64,000 nt of DNA from Ascaris suum (taxonomy: Eukaryota > Nematoda > Chromadorea > Rhabditida > Ascarididae), in NCBI GenBank assembly GCA_013433145.1, contig CM024174.1, forward strand, positions 3,035,336-3,099,335, read 5' to 3'. Position 1 is the stretch's first letter. Each line of letters opens with the position of its first letter. Shown here in pieces: positions 1 through 63,449 of this stretch. The notes below the pieces were generated by a model. The model searched no databases, was not told the origin of the DNA, and was given only the letters and a program-made list of their open reading frames with translations. The position numbers and the translations under genes are program-made.

Positions 1-77
1 ATGAGATGACTCTAGATAGGCAAAAGTCACCTATTACGATTCCCATATTATTGTCACGCATCTCCTCTGCATAAAAC

Positions 78-7204
<7,127 letters not shown>

Positions 7205-7414
7205 TTAGACGACGGCTATCGTTTGATGGCTAGGGCAAGCGTCGTCCGTAGTGCATACCGGAACCTGGCACCTTCCGTTGTCCAGGTGGTCGCTCAAAAC
7301 ACTCAGCCACCTTTGGTACTCCTCCTTGGCATTAGTTGCGGCGAGCAAATTTGGCCACAGTAGCTCGCTTAGTTCGACTAAGTGAAAGGCTGATTCGGTG
7401 TTAGAGTTTGCCAT
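7205..7414 (-). other. orphan 69-codon open frame, possibly repeat-derived
   Basis: From ATG at 7414 to the stop at 7205 the minus strand encodes a soluble-looking peptide starting MANSNTESAFHLVELSELLW and containing EEYQRWLSVLSDHLDNGRC. The segment is clearly richer in G+C than its surroundings, and so is the 100 bp beyond the stop. I recognise no domain and no splice partners. It could be a fragment of a dispersed element (for example a gag-like or other transposon piece) or a remnant exon. It lies past the collagen polyadenylation signal, so it is not part of that gene. Confidence 0.25.
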
Positions 7415-7644
7415 CTTGTGTCTATATATAAAGCTTTCATTGAGCATTAAGCAGTGTTTATCGCCTGTTTCTGTGATTGTTGTATTATAAGATATCGAAC
7501 ATATTGAATTTTTTTCACAATCTTACCTCTTGTTCTTAAATGATTCTAAATTACTTCAAATGTTTTTTTTTTTTGATTTTCGTTGTATAATTTGAGATAT
7601 TTTGAAGTGTAATTTTTCAAAGTGACTCTCACATAAACGATTAC

Positions 7645-7650
7645 TTTATT
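7645..7650 (-). terminator. poly(A) signal AATAAA of the collagen gene
   Basis: AATAAA on the minus strand about 100 nt after the collagen stop codon at 7748. It is the first canonical signal seen downstream. Position and strand fit a normal nematode 3' end. Confidence 0.55.
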
Positions 7651-7747
7651 TGCTTTGAAACAGAATATGCTGCATTGCGTTTGATGAAATATATTTTTTT
7701 CAAGAACAAAACTATGAGAAGAGAGTAAAACAGTCCCGAATGAAATT

Positions 7748-10700
7748 CTATCTACTGGTCGAATCCATATATTCTTCGTCGTTATCTTGATCAACAATGA
7801 AACCATAGGCGAATGGCGCAAGAATTTTTGATATGCCACAATCGGATGCACAATAGGTGGCCGGCATTCCAGGTTCACCTGATGGACCCCAAGCACCAGT
7901 CTCTCCATAATGACCTTGCTGCAAGTATGCAAATAGCATATTTCTAATATCTGCCATTTGAAGACTGTTTTTTCGATGCAAAATGTCAATATAAGAGTAA
8001 TAAGATGGGAGAAAATTGCAAATATCGAGTTTTTGCAATATTCAAAGCAATATGCAACACTGGATAATTTCACCTTCTTATATCACCATTATTAAAAATG
8101 CAAATGATGTAAAACGAAGCGTTCTTTTTCTTTGCATTTCGCTTTTTTTTTTGAGCGGAAATGCATTATTTGTGCACATTGATGCGTTAAAAATTTCAAA
8201 ATAAATGAGAGTTGTTGAAACAAATATGAAATAAGACAGTGCGCATAAATAGTCAAAGAATATATCGTTCTATCGATAAGAAAGAGCAGACGATAATTTA
8301 TTAATAAATGTTATAGCATGTTTTGCAATTGAAATATTATTTTTTTTTATTGAACGGAACGAAATATTCTCAAAGAAATATGCTTATTTCAGCAATTAAA
8401 AAACAGTTTATGGTAAGAGAGTTCTGGAAAGAGGTTTATAGTAATTATTAGTTCTCAGGAAAAATTATTTCAACATTTTGAAAGAACTATTCTAATGATA
8501 ACATTTGCATATTTTTGCTTCAGAAAGAAGTGCTTTTTATAGAATTTTGGATAAAATCATAATAAATCAAAACTTCGATGCAGTAGTTTTGCTCTTTTCA
8601 GGCAACTTAATAAAAGTAAACGCTAAATGCAAGTAATCGCCAGAATGAAGCTGCAATACTTTAAAACACCTACTCTTCCTTGTGTTCCACGCGATCCCAT
8701 AGGACCAGGTTGGCCAGGCTTGCCAGGAATATTCGAGCGTCTACCAGGGATACCTGTAGATCCTTTTGCTCCTCTCGTTCCTTGTGGCCCTTGTGGTCCT
8801 TTTATTCCAACGCCAGCTGAAAACAGCTATGTAATGGACTGATGAAAGTGTGATACATTTGCAAACGGGTTCGAGCGAAGCTTCGTTGAATTCCAAAGAA
8901 CGCACCGACATGTCAGTTAATGAAAAAATTAAATTAGTTTTTTTATTCGCAGTGATATAAGTTTACTGCCTCTCATAACGTTAAATATCTTGAACAGCAG
9001 AAACGGTGTTTTTGAAGCGAATAAATCTCGTCTTTAATGAATCGGACATGATATCTCCGATCGGCGATTTGCAACGCTTTTAAGAGCACAATGATATGAC
9101 ATTAATAGATAATAATTGCAGGGAAAAAAATCTTGCAAAATGAAAGCAACAGGAAAATGGACAACGGATGGACAAGAGTAGAAGAATTTGAAATGTGGCG
9201 CTATTTTCACCTGCTACGTGCTTTACTGATAAACAAAGTTCATAATCAATTGAATCGTTTCATGCAACAGCTATATAGATGTCACGCATATTTCTTATGT
9301 TTATGTTTGCACCCAAAATGCTAAAAGAAATTATTCAGTTGGAGATGTCATCTCAAAAGAGCTTTAGTTTGATACAGCTAAGCTTTGATACAGCTTTTTG
9401 GGAAAATGAATGTCGAAAGTGAAAATCTTAAAAGTTTTGCAAGTTTACCTGTGTTGTTTTCCAATATGATTCTAAAACAATTAGTCCTAATAAATAAACC
9501 TTACAACAGGATGATTCATAACTGAGTCAGCTTCTCGTAGTAAACCCGCTTGGGAAACACACCACCTACTGTCGAATGTCCCCTATTACGTAATAAATTG
9601 ATTGATGAAACTTGCAGCATTAATATACCTATAACACTGTTTCCTGGTTGTCCCCTAACACCAGTCGCCCCTTGGATTCCTTTCGGTCCTTGTTCACCCG
9701 GATTACCTGGGGATCCATCGACACCAGGCCGTCCAGGAAGACCTGTAAACGAAATTCAAAATAGTTTGTAAATTCATTACAACAAAATCATATTCAATTG
9801 TTCGGCCACTAATTTTATTTGTTGCAGAGAGCCCGATAATAGAAAGTGTCAGAAGCACCTCAAAACTTTTCTGTCTTTCTGAGGAAAAATTATAATTTTC
9901 CTGATATCTCAGGGTGCTAGCAATTCAGTATTTGATCTACAAGATGCTATTTATATTAGTACTTGTTGCTGCCCTTTCGGTAGCGTCTTTTCACAATATT
10001 ACATTGATTTAGTGCAAACCGTCTAAACATGCCTATTTCTGCCCACCTTTTCTAAAAAGTCCTCTATTTTTTATGTCTAGCTGCAAGTTCTTCTTGCAGA
10101 TTTGTTCATCCTTTGTTCATGGGGAAGAACTCACCGGCCTCGCCTTTACGAGCAGCAGACCCCAGTAGGCCTCTTTCACCTTGTGGACCTCGTTGACCAC
10201 GCGGCCCGGCTGGACAAATAACACATGGCAGTTGCGGTACTGGATCTGGAATTACGTCTTCACCGTCCTGACCTGGCGGGCCGCTTTTACCTGATGTTCC
10301 AGGTGTTCCATCCAGACCCGAAGCGCCAACAGGACCGGCATCTCCTGTTGCACACATCAGACGCCCGCAACCTAAGTAATGTCGAAGAAGAATTATAACG
10401 CCCTATGAAGATGATTTTCCAAAGCTACAAAGTTGCAGAAAAAACGACTGACTGTTCTGTCCGTGGCAGCAAGGTTTATTTTGAGTTTCCTAACTCATAC
10501 TTCTTCAGTATAATTTTTGAGGGATGAGGTTTTTTGCTACCGCTTATTGCTTTTTTTCATTATAGACATAATATGGTAAATGCAATTTGGCAAAACCCCT
10601 AAAACAATATTGAAGAGGCATCATTCCCACTGTACAGACCATTAGCGAAAAGAAGAAGAGTAGGATTGTCGAGATAATTTTGTGGGGAGAGGGAGTGAGC

Positions 10701-13663
10701 GGAAAGGGAAGGGTTATGCTCCTGCACGTTGCCCCTCATACAGTCGTTTCCTGTGGCTTCGTTTACTGTTCATTGACGTAACTGTACGATCACTAAATTT
10801 TCCGTCCCTTAGTTTAGTCATCCCTGTAAGGAAGGAATCTTCGCTGGATGTTTCTCCACCATTTAATGTGACAAATCATGTCCGCCGCAGAGGCGGAGGT
10901 TTCCACTCCCAAGGCAGTCAGCGGGAACCCGTGCTCCGAAAATCTCCTTTGAGGTCGAGGAATGTTCGGAGCGGAAGGGTGCCTGCGAAGGCTCACAGGG
11001 AAGATGGCGAATTGGAAAACGCTTTGTTTTATTGCGGGAGCACTTTTATATCGTCTATGCTATTGCTTTGTCTTGTGGATTAGTTATGGATATGTTGCGG
11101 ATAAAAAGTGTACACACGTAAAACTTTGTGGATTAGCAATTTTTTGGGAAGTCGCGCTCTTGAGGCACTGCCTCGGAATGCAACTCGTTTGGTGCACAGC
11201 TAAACTCCAAAGCGCGCATTTGCGCCAGTTATCGTGGCGTGTTTGGTTCAATGTAATTGCCAGCAAATCTTAAAAACTATTTACGGATGAACACGACCCG
11301 CCGTAGTAATGCTGGATTAATTCCAGTGATCGAGATGCAGAAACGAGAAACAGAGGTGGGTGAAGGAGGTGAAGGTCAAGTTTCTAATGCGGAGATGATA
11401 ACAAGTGAAAACAGTAACTAGTCCGAGACCTCAGGTGAAATAGAGAGTTTTCGACGAGTCAGCTCCACGTGTTGCATCATAAATCTTCATGCTTTCTTGG
11501 TAGCTGTGTGAGGGGGGAGCGGACAGTTCCGATGACGAGTGCCATCTTGATGAATTTCGGGTACTATAGTAGAATGATGCTATTTGCTTGTTGAACCCTA
11601 CGATTTGTGACAATTTAAAGGAGTTTTTTGTTTCCTATCATTTAATGATTCATTTGAACACTGTTAAAAGGTTTACGCTGTCCGAAATAAAATTTTTGCT
11701 TTTTTTTTCGCAAATTCTCTTATTGGATATTTCTTGTCGTATTTGGGATGTGAGGAAAACGATGAGTTAAACTATTTTATGGTTGCAAAGTTACAGCGCT
11801 AATGGAGATTTACAAATTCAAGTAGTTGTGTGCGTTTATTTTTTGGCAATATTTAAGATTTACTTCTGCTCGCTAGTCCTTCTTAAACCCTACCAATATT
11901 TTATTTAATCTTCGAATATGCTTACGATTGCATTTGTCAAGCACTCGTAATAACGGATTAGCTAGACGACGCTCACGAATGCCACGATGTTGAAGTTCCA
12001 TCATCTCAAGCCATAAGGAAGATGACTTCTTCTATAAGTAAGAGAATGAAGATGATCGAAAATGTATTCATCATTTCACACAATTCATAAGGATTTATCA
12101 CAGCATGAAACGGTTGCGTATAATGAATGTATTCCGAAGAAGCATCTTGAAACTGGATGCTTGAACATGTCTAAATATTCCGAAATATAATTGTAAAAGA
12201 TAGATGATTCCTAGATTTCTTCATCTCATTTCAATTCGTTTAGTTCCTTAATTCCGAGATCAGCCTTAATATTTAATATGGTAGTTTGTATCTCTATTGT
12301 TCGTTATATTTGTTAATCGATTATATGCAAACAAATTGCTTTCAAATTTATATGTTCGTCAATGTGTTTCTTATAAAATATCTCACTTTAATATTCGATT
12401 TTGTGCAAAGATCGCTTCAGCGAGAAGCATTCATCAGAACGGCATCATTTAATTTCCATGAGTTTTAAAATTCTTCCTACAGTAATATTGCTGAGGCTTC
12501 TCTTTTTTGAGAGATGCAACGATAGAACTCAGAAAGAAAATATGTGCCACATTGAATTACAATTAAATAATTTAGTTTTTTGAATGTGACTTCTGCGAAA
12601 GCAAAAAATCGTCAATTGTTTGAGGACTGAGAGTGAATTTACATCGACAGAAATCATCGACCTCTCTGAACGAAACGAGAAAGGAAAGAGGCGTTTAATC
12701 TTAGTGGCTATCATAGCTGTTTGTAAAAGCTTATAATTTGAAAGAGTCGGAACATAATGTAAACCTTAAATGTTTCGATCGTTGACTCGACATCAAACTT
12801 TGCCAAGTTGGCACCTCTGTGGATGATCATCAATGAAATCACCAACAAGAAGAGCGTGAGAATGGCCGTAGCCACTGCAGCCATACCAATGGCAAAGAAG
12901 AGATGATGTTGCGTTGCACCATCGGCCTGCAAACAGCTAACGAGGTGAACTTGAAATATGTGATACGTAAGTTTACATTCCCACTATGTAAATGATGATA
13001 TGTACAGGAAGTTGGGGAAGAGGGATGATTGCGAACAAAATGCATAACATTTGCAATTAAAACAAATTATTTGTGATTAATTATATAACAAATAAATGAA
13101 TATGGATCGAAATTAACATTTCGTCATAATTTGTTCAATTTCTCGGTTTACTATAAAGAATAAGTGGAGGAAATTATAATCTGTTTCAGCGTAAATGAAA
13201 CAATGCGATTTTTACTATATAAGGTCATCGTATGGTGTACAATATATTCACCAGATTTCATGGCTCTAACTCCATGAATCCCTAGTTGGAGCACCAAGCG
13301 CACGTACACATACATACATACATATACACTGACATGGACTAGCAATAATGCGCTTCAACAAAGTATATTTACAGAACGGCATTAAAAACTTACCTTTGAT
13401 GCATGGAAAACGATTTCTTATCTAAGCGATATTTCGAGAAGTAATTTTTTAATAATCTGATAACAGCACTTAGTTTTCTATTACCAAATAAAGAATTTCA
13501 ATGGATTAATTTCCGGTCAAGCTGCAAATAGTTGGCCAATTTATTATAAGCCATGATCATGCACAATTAGTACAGCGCTACAGAGTCGATAAAAGTAGCC
13601 TCTAGTATACTAATGATAAAATACCTTGGTAGCGTCCTTCGCGGTAGAAAAATGCACACTCAT
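7748..13663 (-). CDS. cuticle collagen, seven exons, 323 aa
   Basis: Structural collagen of the nematode cuticle, secreted by hypodermis as a type II membrane precursor. Exons (minus): 13663-13625, 12926-12765, 12031-11926, 10371-10135, 9742-9629, 8816-8674, 7918-7748; phases match at all six junctions. The start MSVHFSTAKDATK is a 13-codon exon. Exon 2 carries the membrane anchor (LFFAIGMAAVATAILTLFLL, about residues 22-45). Exon 3 has SLWLEMMELQ and a furin-type site RERR (residues 86-89), as in known cuticle collagens. Cysteines follow (DKCNRCGRLMC), then Gly-X-Y blocks from about residue 112. These are interrupted by a proline-rich CVIC segment and by GRRSNIPG. The C-terminal part has ATYCASDCG and an acidic tail ending YMDSTSR. 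The length is typical (about 300 residues). The family is certain; I cannot assign a specific C. elegans orthologue. Exon 1 is the least certain part: it was chosen for its ATG, GTATTT donor and phase 0. Confidence 0.9.
10372..11925. other. collagen intron 3 with a GC-rich insert-like segment
   Basis: This 1.55-kb intron is the longest of the collagen gene. From about 10680 to 11270 it is much richer in G+C than its flanks and is open on the plus strand for 133 codons (10682-11083). The encoded sequence is basic and unlike a protein family I know. A dispersed repeat inserted in the intron is the simplest reading. A second open, serine-rich stretch on the minus strand (about 11580-11440) does not fit the splice phase of the neighbouring exons. 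Confidence 0.4.
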
Positions 13664-13868
13664 GGCTGTGCAATAGCGGCTATTTGTCGATTAATGGTCA
13701 GTATAATGTGGACGTATGCGACCATTCTGACCTAAATAATGAACTCAACATTCTTTCACTAGTTGATACAGTCTTAATCTAGGTCATCTTTCACTCAAAT
13801 TCATCGAAAAATGCCAATGCAACCTAGCGATGCAACTCTTTGTTAGAACTGCAGCCGTATCGCTGCAC

Positions 13869-19392
<5,524 letters not shown>

Positions 19393-19444
19393 ATTAACGG
19401 AAGTGTTCGTTGTCAGATTCACTCATTCAGTTGTTCCACCACTG

Positions 19445-19450
19445 AATAAA
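19445..19450 (+). terminator. poly(A) signal AATAAA of the REEP5-like gene
   Basis: AATAAA 53 nt after the TGA at 19390-19392, at normal nematode spacing. Confidence 0.75.
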
Positions 19451-20820
19451 ACTAATCAATTGCAGTGAATATAGCAATACATTATAAGAAGCAATAATAA
19501 GAATTTAGCCCTTAAAGGAAATAATTGAAGGAAAGGTTTATTGCAATAAAATAAAGTTTACTAAAATTATTGTGGAGAGGGATCTGGAAAGCAGAGATTT
19601 GGACGGGGAAGAAGAAGGCGAAATAACCAGTTCGGGTTGTCTGAGCTGAATCGCAATAAATTCTCTCGTGGTTAAAACTGCGCGTAAGGATAAAAGCCTA
19701 GCGAGCCATGTTGGCAATACTGTGTTTGATGAATTTTTACCGTTTCGTTGAAGCTTTAAGTATTGTCGCAAAAGCATGCGTATAGATCAAACAACACAGG
19801 TATAATCGATATTGTCTGATCAGCATATATAATATCGGTGAGTTGAATCACTGTAAAAGACACGAAGCTTCTATACCTCTTACTGATAAAAGCAATACAT
19901 AGATGAATTGAAATAAAATGTTCTTAGTTCTTCGTATTTCCCAGTGCACAAAAATCGCCTTAAAAATACGGCAGCAGGAAAACGATTTTCTTACTTCAAC
20001 CGAATAGCATAGGAAAGTAGTTTTTCTAATTTTATAAACTGTAAAGGATGCGACTCATCAGTTCCCAATGTTTCCTTCAAATCCTTCACTATGTGTTTTG
20101 TATTTGCATATGTATATCGCTAGCCACTTGCACAGCCGTTAAATTTGAATCCGGGAATCCATTATAATACCCTTAGCGATTTAAACAGGGTGGATTAGAC
20201 GTTTTTTTTTTGTAAATGTTTAGAGCACTAATAAATCCAGTGCATGATAGTTGCTACAAACTAAGAGAGGCGTGTAATATGTGGCAGAAACATTGAAGCA
20301 TTGTATTGCATGGTCCACTGTGTTTTGTTGTTGTACGATCCACTAGGTACAACTTGGACATCAAGTTTCGGGATCAAAGATTCAAATATTAGATGCTCAG
20401 TGGACAGAGATCGGACGAAAAGTTTTGTTGGCAATGATATTTAGACAATAACAATTGCATCTGGGTGATGGCAGCGACAACAGCAACCTTTACGTAGCCA
20501 TTTGTCAGTAGTTGATGTAGTTGTAAGAGAGCTGTTTTTCTAACCAGATGACAATTACCTTGTTTTCTTTTACACATAGGTTAAATTGATGAGGGAGATA
20601 TTTTTTGTCGAACCTCGGCTCGCTTTCATGATTATTTTTCCTGCTTCAACGTTTTCCCTCTTTTTTTGCAATCCTAAAGTCGTTTATATTTTACTTTTGT
20701 ATGTTTGCGTGCTTCTTCGAACATCTTCTGTTGCTCACTTTTTATGCATTAACCTAGAATCCAATTCATTCAATTCTATAACGATGAAATATACCACGTT
20801 GACGAACGGTTATTAAGATT

Positions 20821-21219
20821 ATGGCAAGAGTGCTGCAAGGTTTGAAATCGACTCTGAAGTGCAACTTCTCACTTCGCAAGGAGTTCGTTCCCAGATGCCG
20901 TTTAGCGGGTGGACATTTCTTGTTCACCGATAGTAGACGGATTTCTTGTTATGTTGATTCAGGGTTAGAGAGTGGCGGTTTGGACAAGTTCGGGTAAAAC
21001 ATCCGCCCAAGTTGAATTTATTCACGATTTGGAATGTTTCTTGTGTTGACGCTTTCTTAAGCAAATATGAAGCATTGAGCAATATGTTTCTTATTTCCAC
21101 ATTTGTAAGCTTTAACGGTAATGGCATTCGAAGCTTTTCGGAATGAATTCATATTCAGGAGAGGGGATTTTGCTCGCAAATTTCGAAATGCGTGCATGGC
21201 CGAGAAGAGTGAAGGATAG
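20821..21219 (+). CDS. tentative small two-exon gene, about 77 aa
   Basis: Exon 1 (20821-20993) starts MARVLQGLKSTLKCNFSLRK and ends in phase 2 at GG|gtaaaa. An acceptor (atattcag) at 21158 opens exon 2 (21159-21219) in the matching phase, giving GRGDFARKFRNACMAEKSEG and a stop. The intron would be 165 bp. The first 28 residues are basic with regularly spaced leucines, like a mitochondrial presequence. The G+C content and codon choice look more coding-like than the flanks. I recognise no family. It lies 1.4 kb after the REEP5-like gene on the same strand. Against it: the size is small, the donor is weak and no poly(A) signal was found nearby, so it could be chance or the first exons of a larger gene. 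Confidence 0.25.
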
Positions 21220-22605
21220 GTGGGCCGGAAGTGAGGGAGAGCTATTAGATACGACGTCAATTTGGTGGCATTATTTCGAAGATCCATCATTTTCGTACCA
21301 CTATTACTGAAAATTTTCGTAGTTTCTTATGCCGATATGGTAGTTGATGTGTTGAGTATGTGTCACTTGAGGTGGGACTTCTTAGAGATGGGGAGGGGAA
21401 GGGGGTTATAGCACATGCAACATTCCAAAAGAAATATTTGGCGTAATTTGTGAAACGATCGTTTTTCTATGCGGTGCATACAATATAATTTCTATGACAG
21501 TATTGATATACCGATTATGTAATAGGAGAAGAGAATATCACAAGTCGTAATTTTTATAATCACCCAATCATTGTGGATCGAATATCCCAACCTATTATTT
21601 ATTTTTTAAATATTGGAATATGTGGACGTTCCACATTATATCTACTCGTGTTGTTGCTCTATATCGTTAGATTGTAACCGTTATTATTATTGTATATAGA
21701 AAAAAATGATGAAATAAGGTAAATTTAATGGAGATCGGATATGTGAGGGAAATTACTGCGTTCTTTGATCGATGTTGTATCGTTTTGGAAATTCTTATGT
21801 TAACGTTTCTAAGCAATTTATTGATCGTTTCATTTCGGATGTTGTTTTTTTTTTTTTTTTTGAAATAGCTAGGTGGATGCAGATTGCATCACGTAGGTGA
21901 TTGCCGTCGAAATTGCACCGCACAATATTCAGACATATTCAATGCTGTGTGTTCAATGTTGAAAACATCACCTCTCGTGCACTCGTTTGTTTCCTCGCTT
22001 ATTCAGGCATACCTGAATGCTTGTTTTGTGGGGCCTAAAGGGTATGGGTGATTTTTTTTTCATGAGAAAAGCTACCACAAGAGTAATCCTTGTGTAGGCG
22101 AGTAGCATTCTTTATAAATGTTAATGTTTTTAGCGGCTTGAATGAGTGTTTTTAAGCGACATTTAATCTTCCTTGATCGAAACGACGTTCTCATTTTCCG
22201 ATCGTGCCTTCAATCACCTTCCATCTCGTCGTTCTTTTCTTTTGATATTTGATTCAGCATATATTAGATTTGTCGATTTCAATATTTCGACGACAAATTT
22301 TCCCAGTTTTTCTGAATCTGGAATCCGAAACCCGTTCTCGGTTGTGATTCCGTCTTCCGCTGAAATCGCATTTAAAGTCAACTATCTATGTGCAGAAGTT
22401 ATTGCTAAGAGGATTGAAAAATCCCTTTCTTTTACACTGAATTAAATGCCGTTCTAATATTGAACAAATGCAATCTAACCTCATTTGATTGTCAACCGAA
22501 CTTGTTGAACTCCGTCTTTAAAATTATTCTTTTATTAATACCGTTCCTTTGTTATGAACAAGTTCTATTTATTGCAGACTTGTGTGTTATATCAGGCAAG
22601 CCTTG
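21220..22605. other. upstream region of the RTF1 gene
   Basis: AT-rich, with poly(T) runs (21845-21860 and 22051-22059). No gene is supported; the open frame at 22173-22445 shows no family features. A 3' splice site (tttattgcag) ends at 22576, 29 bases before the RTF1 start codon, and is a good candidate for spliced-leader trans-splicing or for joining a 5' leader exon. Confidence 0.5.
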
Positions 22606-60283
<37,678 letters not shown>

Positions 60284-61591
60284 GTGTTCCCTAGTTATTT
60301 CCGGCTGTTGTTTCTAGGTCGTAGCATATTCTGTGGTTGGAAGCGAATTTGATGATATTGATCCTTGTGGATTGAGAACTTATGGGAGCAGACCAAATGT
60401 CGTCAGTTTGTTGTGTTATAGTTTGGTTTTGCTGGTATCCAAATGGTAAGAGGCTGGTTTGTATGTGACGTTAATTTTATATAGAAGCAGAGAGACCCTT
60501 GAAAAAATTTCATCCTCGACATTTCCCACACCTGTAATACCATTGAGTTCTTTACTCAGCGTTTATTTCCCACTTTGCACTTGCCATTTTGAATCTAGAA
60601 ATGTCTCCGAGCCTATTACCACTCTACGGTACATTCAGCCGGAGATTGATGACATGAGCTAGAGGAATGGATTTCCATTGCTGAGAGATAAGTGCAAAAT
60701 TTTTTGTTGATATTATTTTCCGCATTTAGTCAATGAACTTCATAGACGCTTTTTGAGGTGCGTTATTGTATCCATATTTTAATTTGTCTGATCATGTGTA
60801 TTACTTGTATGATGGCTCTCTTACACTATGAAGTTTTCATGCTAACACCATAAACCGATCATGGAATCGCTGACGATTTTTATTGGAATATATATATTTT
60901 TTTAAACTATGACTTATGATGAAATGGGAAATATTAAATGCGATCAGCAGAAACTAACATTAATTAGTGTTGTGGGCCGTTTACAATTGCTTCATCTTTG
61001 GATTATATTTTCGTCATATATGATATTGAAGGAATTTTCGTTTCCTAATTTTTGCTTATAAATTCACAAAATCGATGTATTTTTAATGGTCTTATTTTAG
61101 GCTTTGAATTATTTTGCTCTATTTGAAAGTTTATTTCCGGTTGTTTTTCAATTATTTATTTAAAATGGAAATTAAGGTACATTATTGACGACTCTATTTG
61201 ATTAAACGTTCAATTGAATGCATGATATTGTTTTTTTTTTTTTTGAAATCATTTTTTGTTGTAAAACGTTTCTTTATGGAATAATAAGATGATAAACAAT
61301 AAAGTAATTTTTAATAATTCAATGAATTTTCCATTATTCTCCATTATTTGATTTATTTTTCGTTGCGATAAATGAGGATGTGAATATTTGTTCGAGTTTT
61401 GTTCTAATTGTTGTTTTTGTTCGGATGATGTCGGTCTGTGTATGTATGTGTCTGTTTGTTTGTGCGGTAATTTCACTCTACAAAGCGATTTGTTCTGATC
61501 GGAAGATGAGGCAAAGAAGGTTTCGTTTAGCCAAATCTTGAAATGTCGTTCAATATATTGAAAAAAAACGTATCTTCTGCGTTTCACTATT

Positions 61592-61647
61592 GTTTTTTTT
61601 TTTTTTTTTTGAGAGAGAGAGAGAGAGAAAGAAAGAGAAAGAGAGAG
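61592..61647. repeat. poly(T) and (GA)n tract
   Basis: A 19-base T run followed by an imperfect GA/GAAA repeat. Confidence 0.95.
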
Positions 61648-62428
61648 TTTATGAAGGCAACTGGTAGAATGAGTTGAAGCGTAGAATTGAGTATCCTCAT
61701 TTCTACGATTGTTTAACATCGATTTGAGATGAAATTGTTGTATTCACGATCGTATTCTTTCTATATGCATAAAGAAATATTCAAATGCATTCATTAGCAA
61801 TTGTTGAATATAATATTGCATTGTGCTGAATAAAAATATATTTTGTGTAATTGAAGTGAGAGTATTATGAAAGAAAAAAATGCCCTATATCCGGAAAATT
61901 TCCTCTATCCGGAATATCGGAATATTCGTATACCGGAAAAAAAATTCGACGTTGATTAGTCGAACAAGCAAATGTGTGAAATACAGTGGTGCAAATATTG
62001 GTAATATTTATTCAGCGATCGATTGAAAATGTTCGACTTTCGCTTTCGAATTTACTGCGCTGAATAAAGCTTTTCTTTTTCCAAGTTTTCGAGTTTTCGA
62101 GTTTTCCTTATATACCTTACAAAACTAAATGAACGTCTGCCAAATTTAAGGGCCCAAGATAGAAAAAAAAGTTCCTAGATGGGGTCTAAAGTTTATAATT
62201 TTGCTTATAGCTGAAGTTCCCAGCTTATAATTCAGAAGGTTGAAATATGGTCGAAAGCTGCAGATTGACAGATGTGCAAGAAATGGTGTTAGCTAACACA
62301 CACACAAGAGGGGAAGCGTCGTGTTTGAATGGTATGATATTCGTTGGAATAATTTCTGATGTCGTTAGCATCCTGGAATGCATTACATATGTTGTTTTCG
62401 CAGGGGAAGTTGCAGGATTTCTCTCCAA

Positions 62429-62443
62429 CCCCCCCCCCCCCCC
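62429..62443. repeat. C15 homopolymer
   Basis: Fifteen consecutive C; a G-tract on the minus strand. Confidence 0.97.
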
Positions 62444-63437
62444 TCTCCCTCATCCCGCATTGTGCGTTAGGGTCATCAACTCTGTGGAACAAGTGACGCA
62501 AAGCATGATCAAAGCAAAGGATAGTTCGCGAACTGAGCAATATACACCACAGCTATAAGATATACAAGCTCTCACACTCTTCTCGATACGCATCACCTGC
62601 ATTTCAATTGTTCTGCAAAATAAACCCAACGATGTGAAACAGTGAGCTTGGGGTATTGTGCTGCAACAGTCCTACAAAATTCATATGTTCGCAAATCCTC
62701 ACAACGATTTGTTGTACCGCGTAGAAATCTTGAATATTATCCGAATTGCTCTCATCTGTTTTCTAAACCTTGCCATTGCATTCTTTAGCTTGGGTTTCTC
62801 GCACCTGAAGGAATCTGGAGGCGCACCTGGTTTTAGTTGCTCTAGGTCATATCATCCCATTATAGAAGGAAACTCATATTCGAATATCGCTATGAATCAA
62901 TGCAATGAATAAGCCCTCTTCGTTTTCCTTTCCTTCTAACTCATTCTTACGGTGAAGATGTCCTCGAACTCAGTGCATCGAGTAACGCCTAGTGCAGTTA
63001 CATTCATGACGACCTGAGGTCATTTCTAGATGAAATAATGGCGGATCTCGTTTTCGAATATAAGGAAGGAGGAGGAAGTGAGGGTAGATACAGGATACAT
63101 ATAAGGCATTAACACAGAATTATCGAGGAGGTGTGCGTTGTTCACATGGAAGTGTTGATTCTTCACGGTCACTTTATTTGTAATAAGTTGTAGATGAAAA
63201 TCTCTCAGGTATTATTGCCAGTTCGTAATATTTGCTAATAAGATTGGACGAGATTGCCTACTAGCAGTTATATTGTTACTCTTGTTGTATTTTTTTGAGA
63301 GCATATGTAAATCATGCGACAGTTGCGCCCCTAAATGGTGGACACACAATATGGTAATGGAACGTGCCATCGTGTTAATGAAATCTATAGTGTTGGTTGA
63401 AATTTTGCAACTTTCTACGCGAATTTAAGGAGGAGGA

Positions 63438-63449
63438 GGGGGGGGGGGG
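63438..63449. repeat. G12 homopolymer
   Basis: Twelve G preceded by GGAGGAGGA and followed by AGGGCTGGGG; a possible quadruplex former. Confidence 0.97.

Noticed and set aside
10682..11083. 133-codon plus-strand frame in collagen intron 3
   Set aside because: Basic, compositionally odd sequence from a GC-rich block, with no recognised domain; treated as repeat-like DNA.
11431..11600. Serine-rich frame as an extra collagen exon
   Set aside because: Its splice phase does not fit between the exons at 11926 and 10371, which join perfectly without it.
13391..13402. ATG CAT CAA AG followed by gtaagt as the collagen first exon
   Set aside because: Phase 2 would shift the membrane-anchor exon out of frame; the exon at 13663-13625 fits in phase 0.
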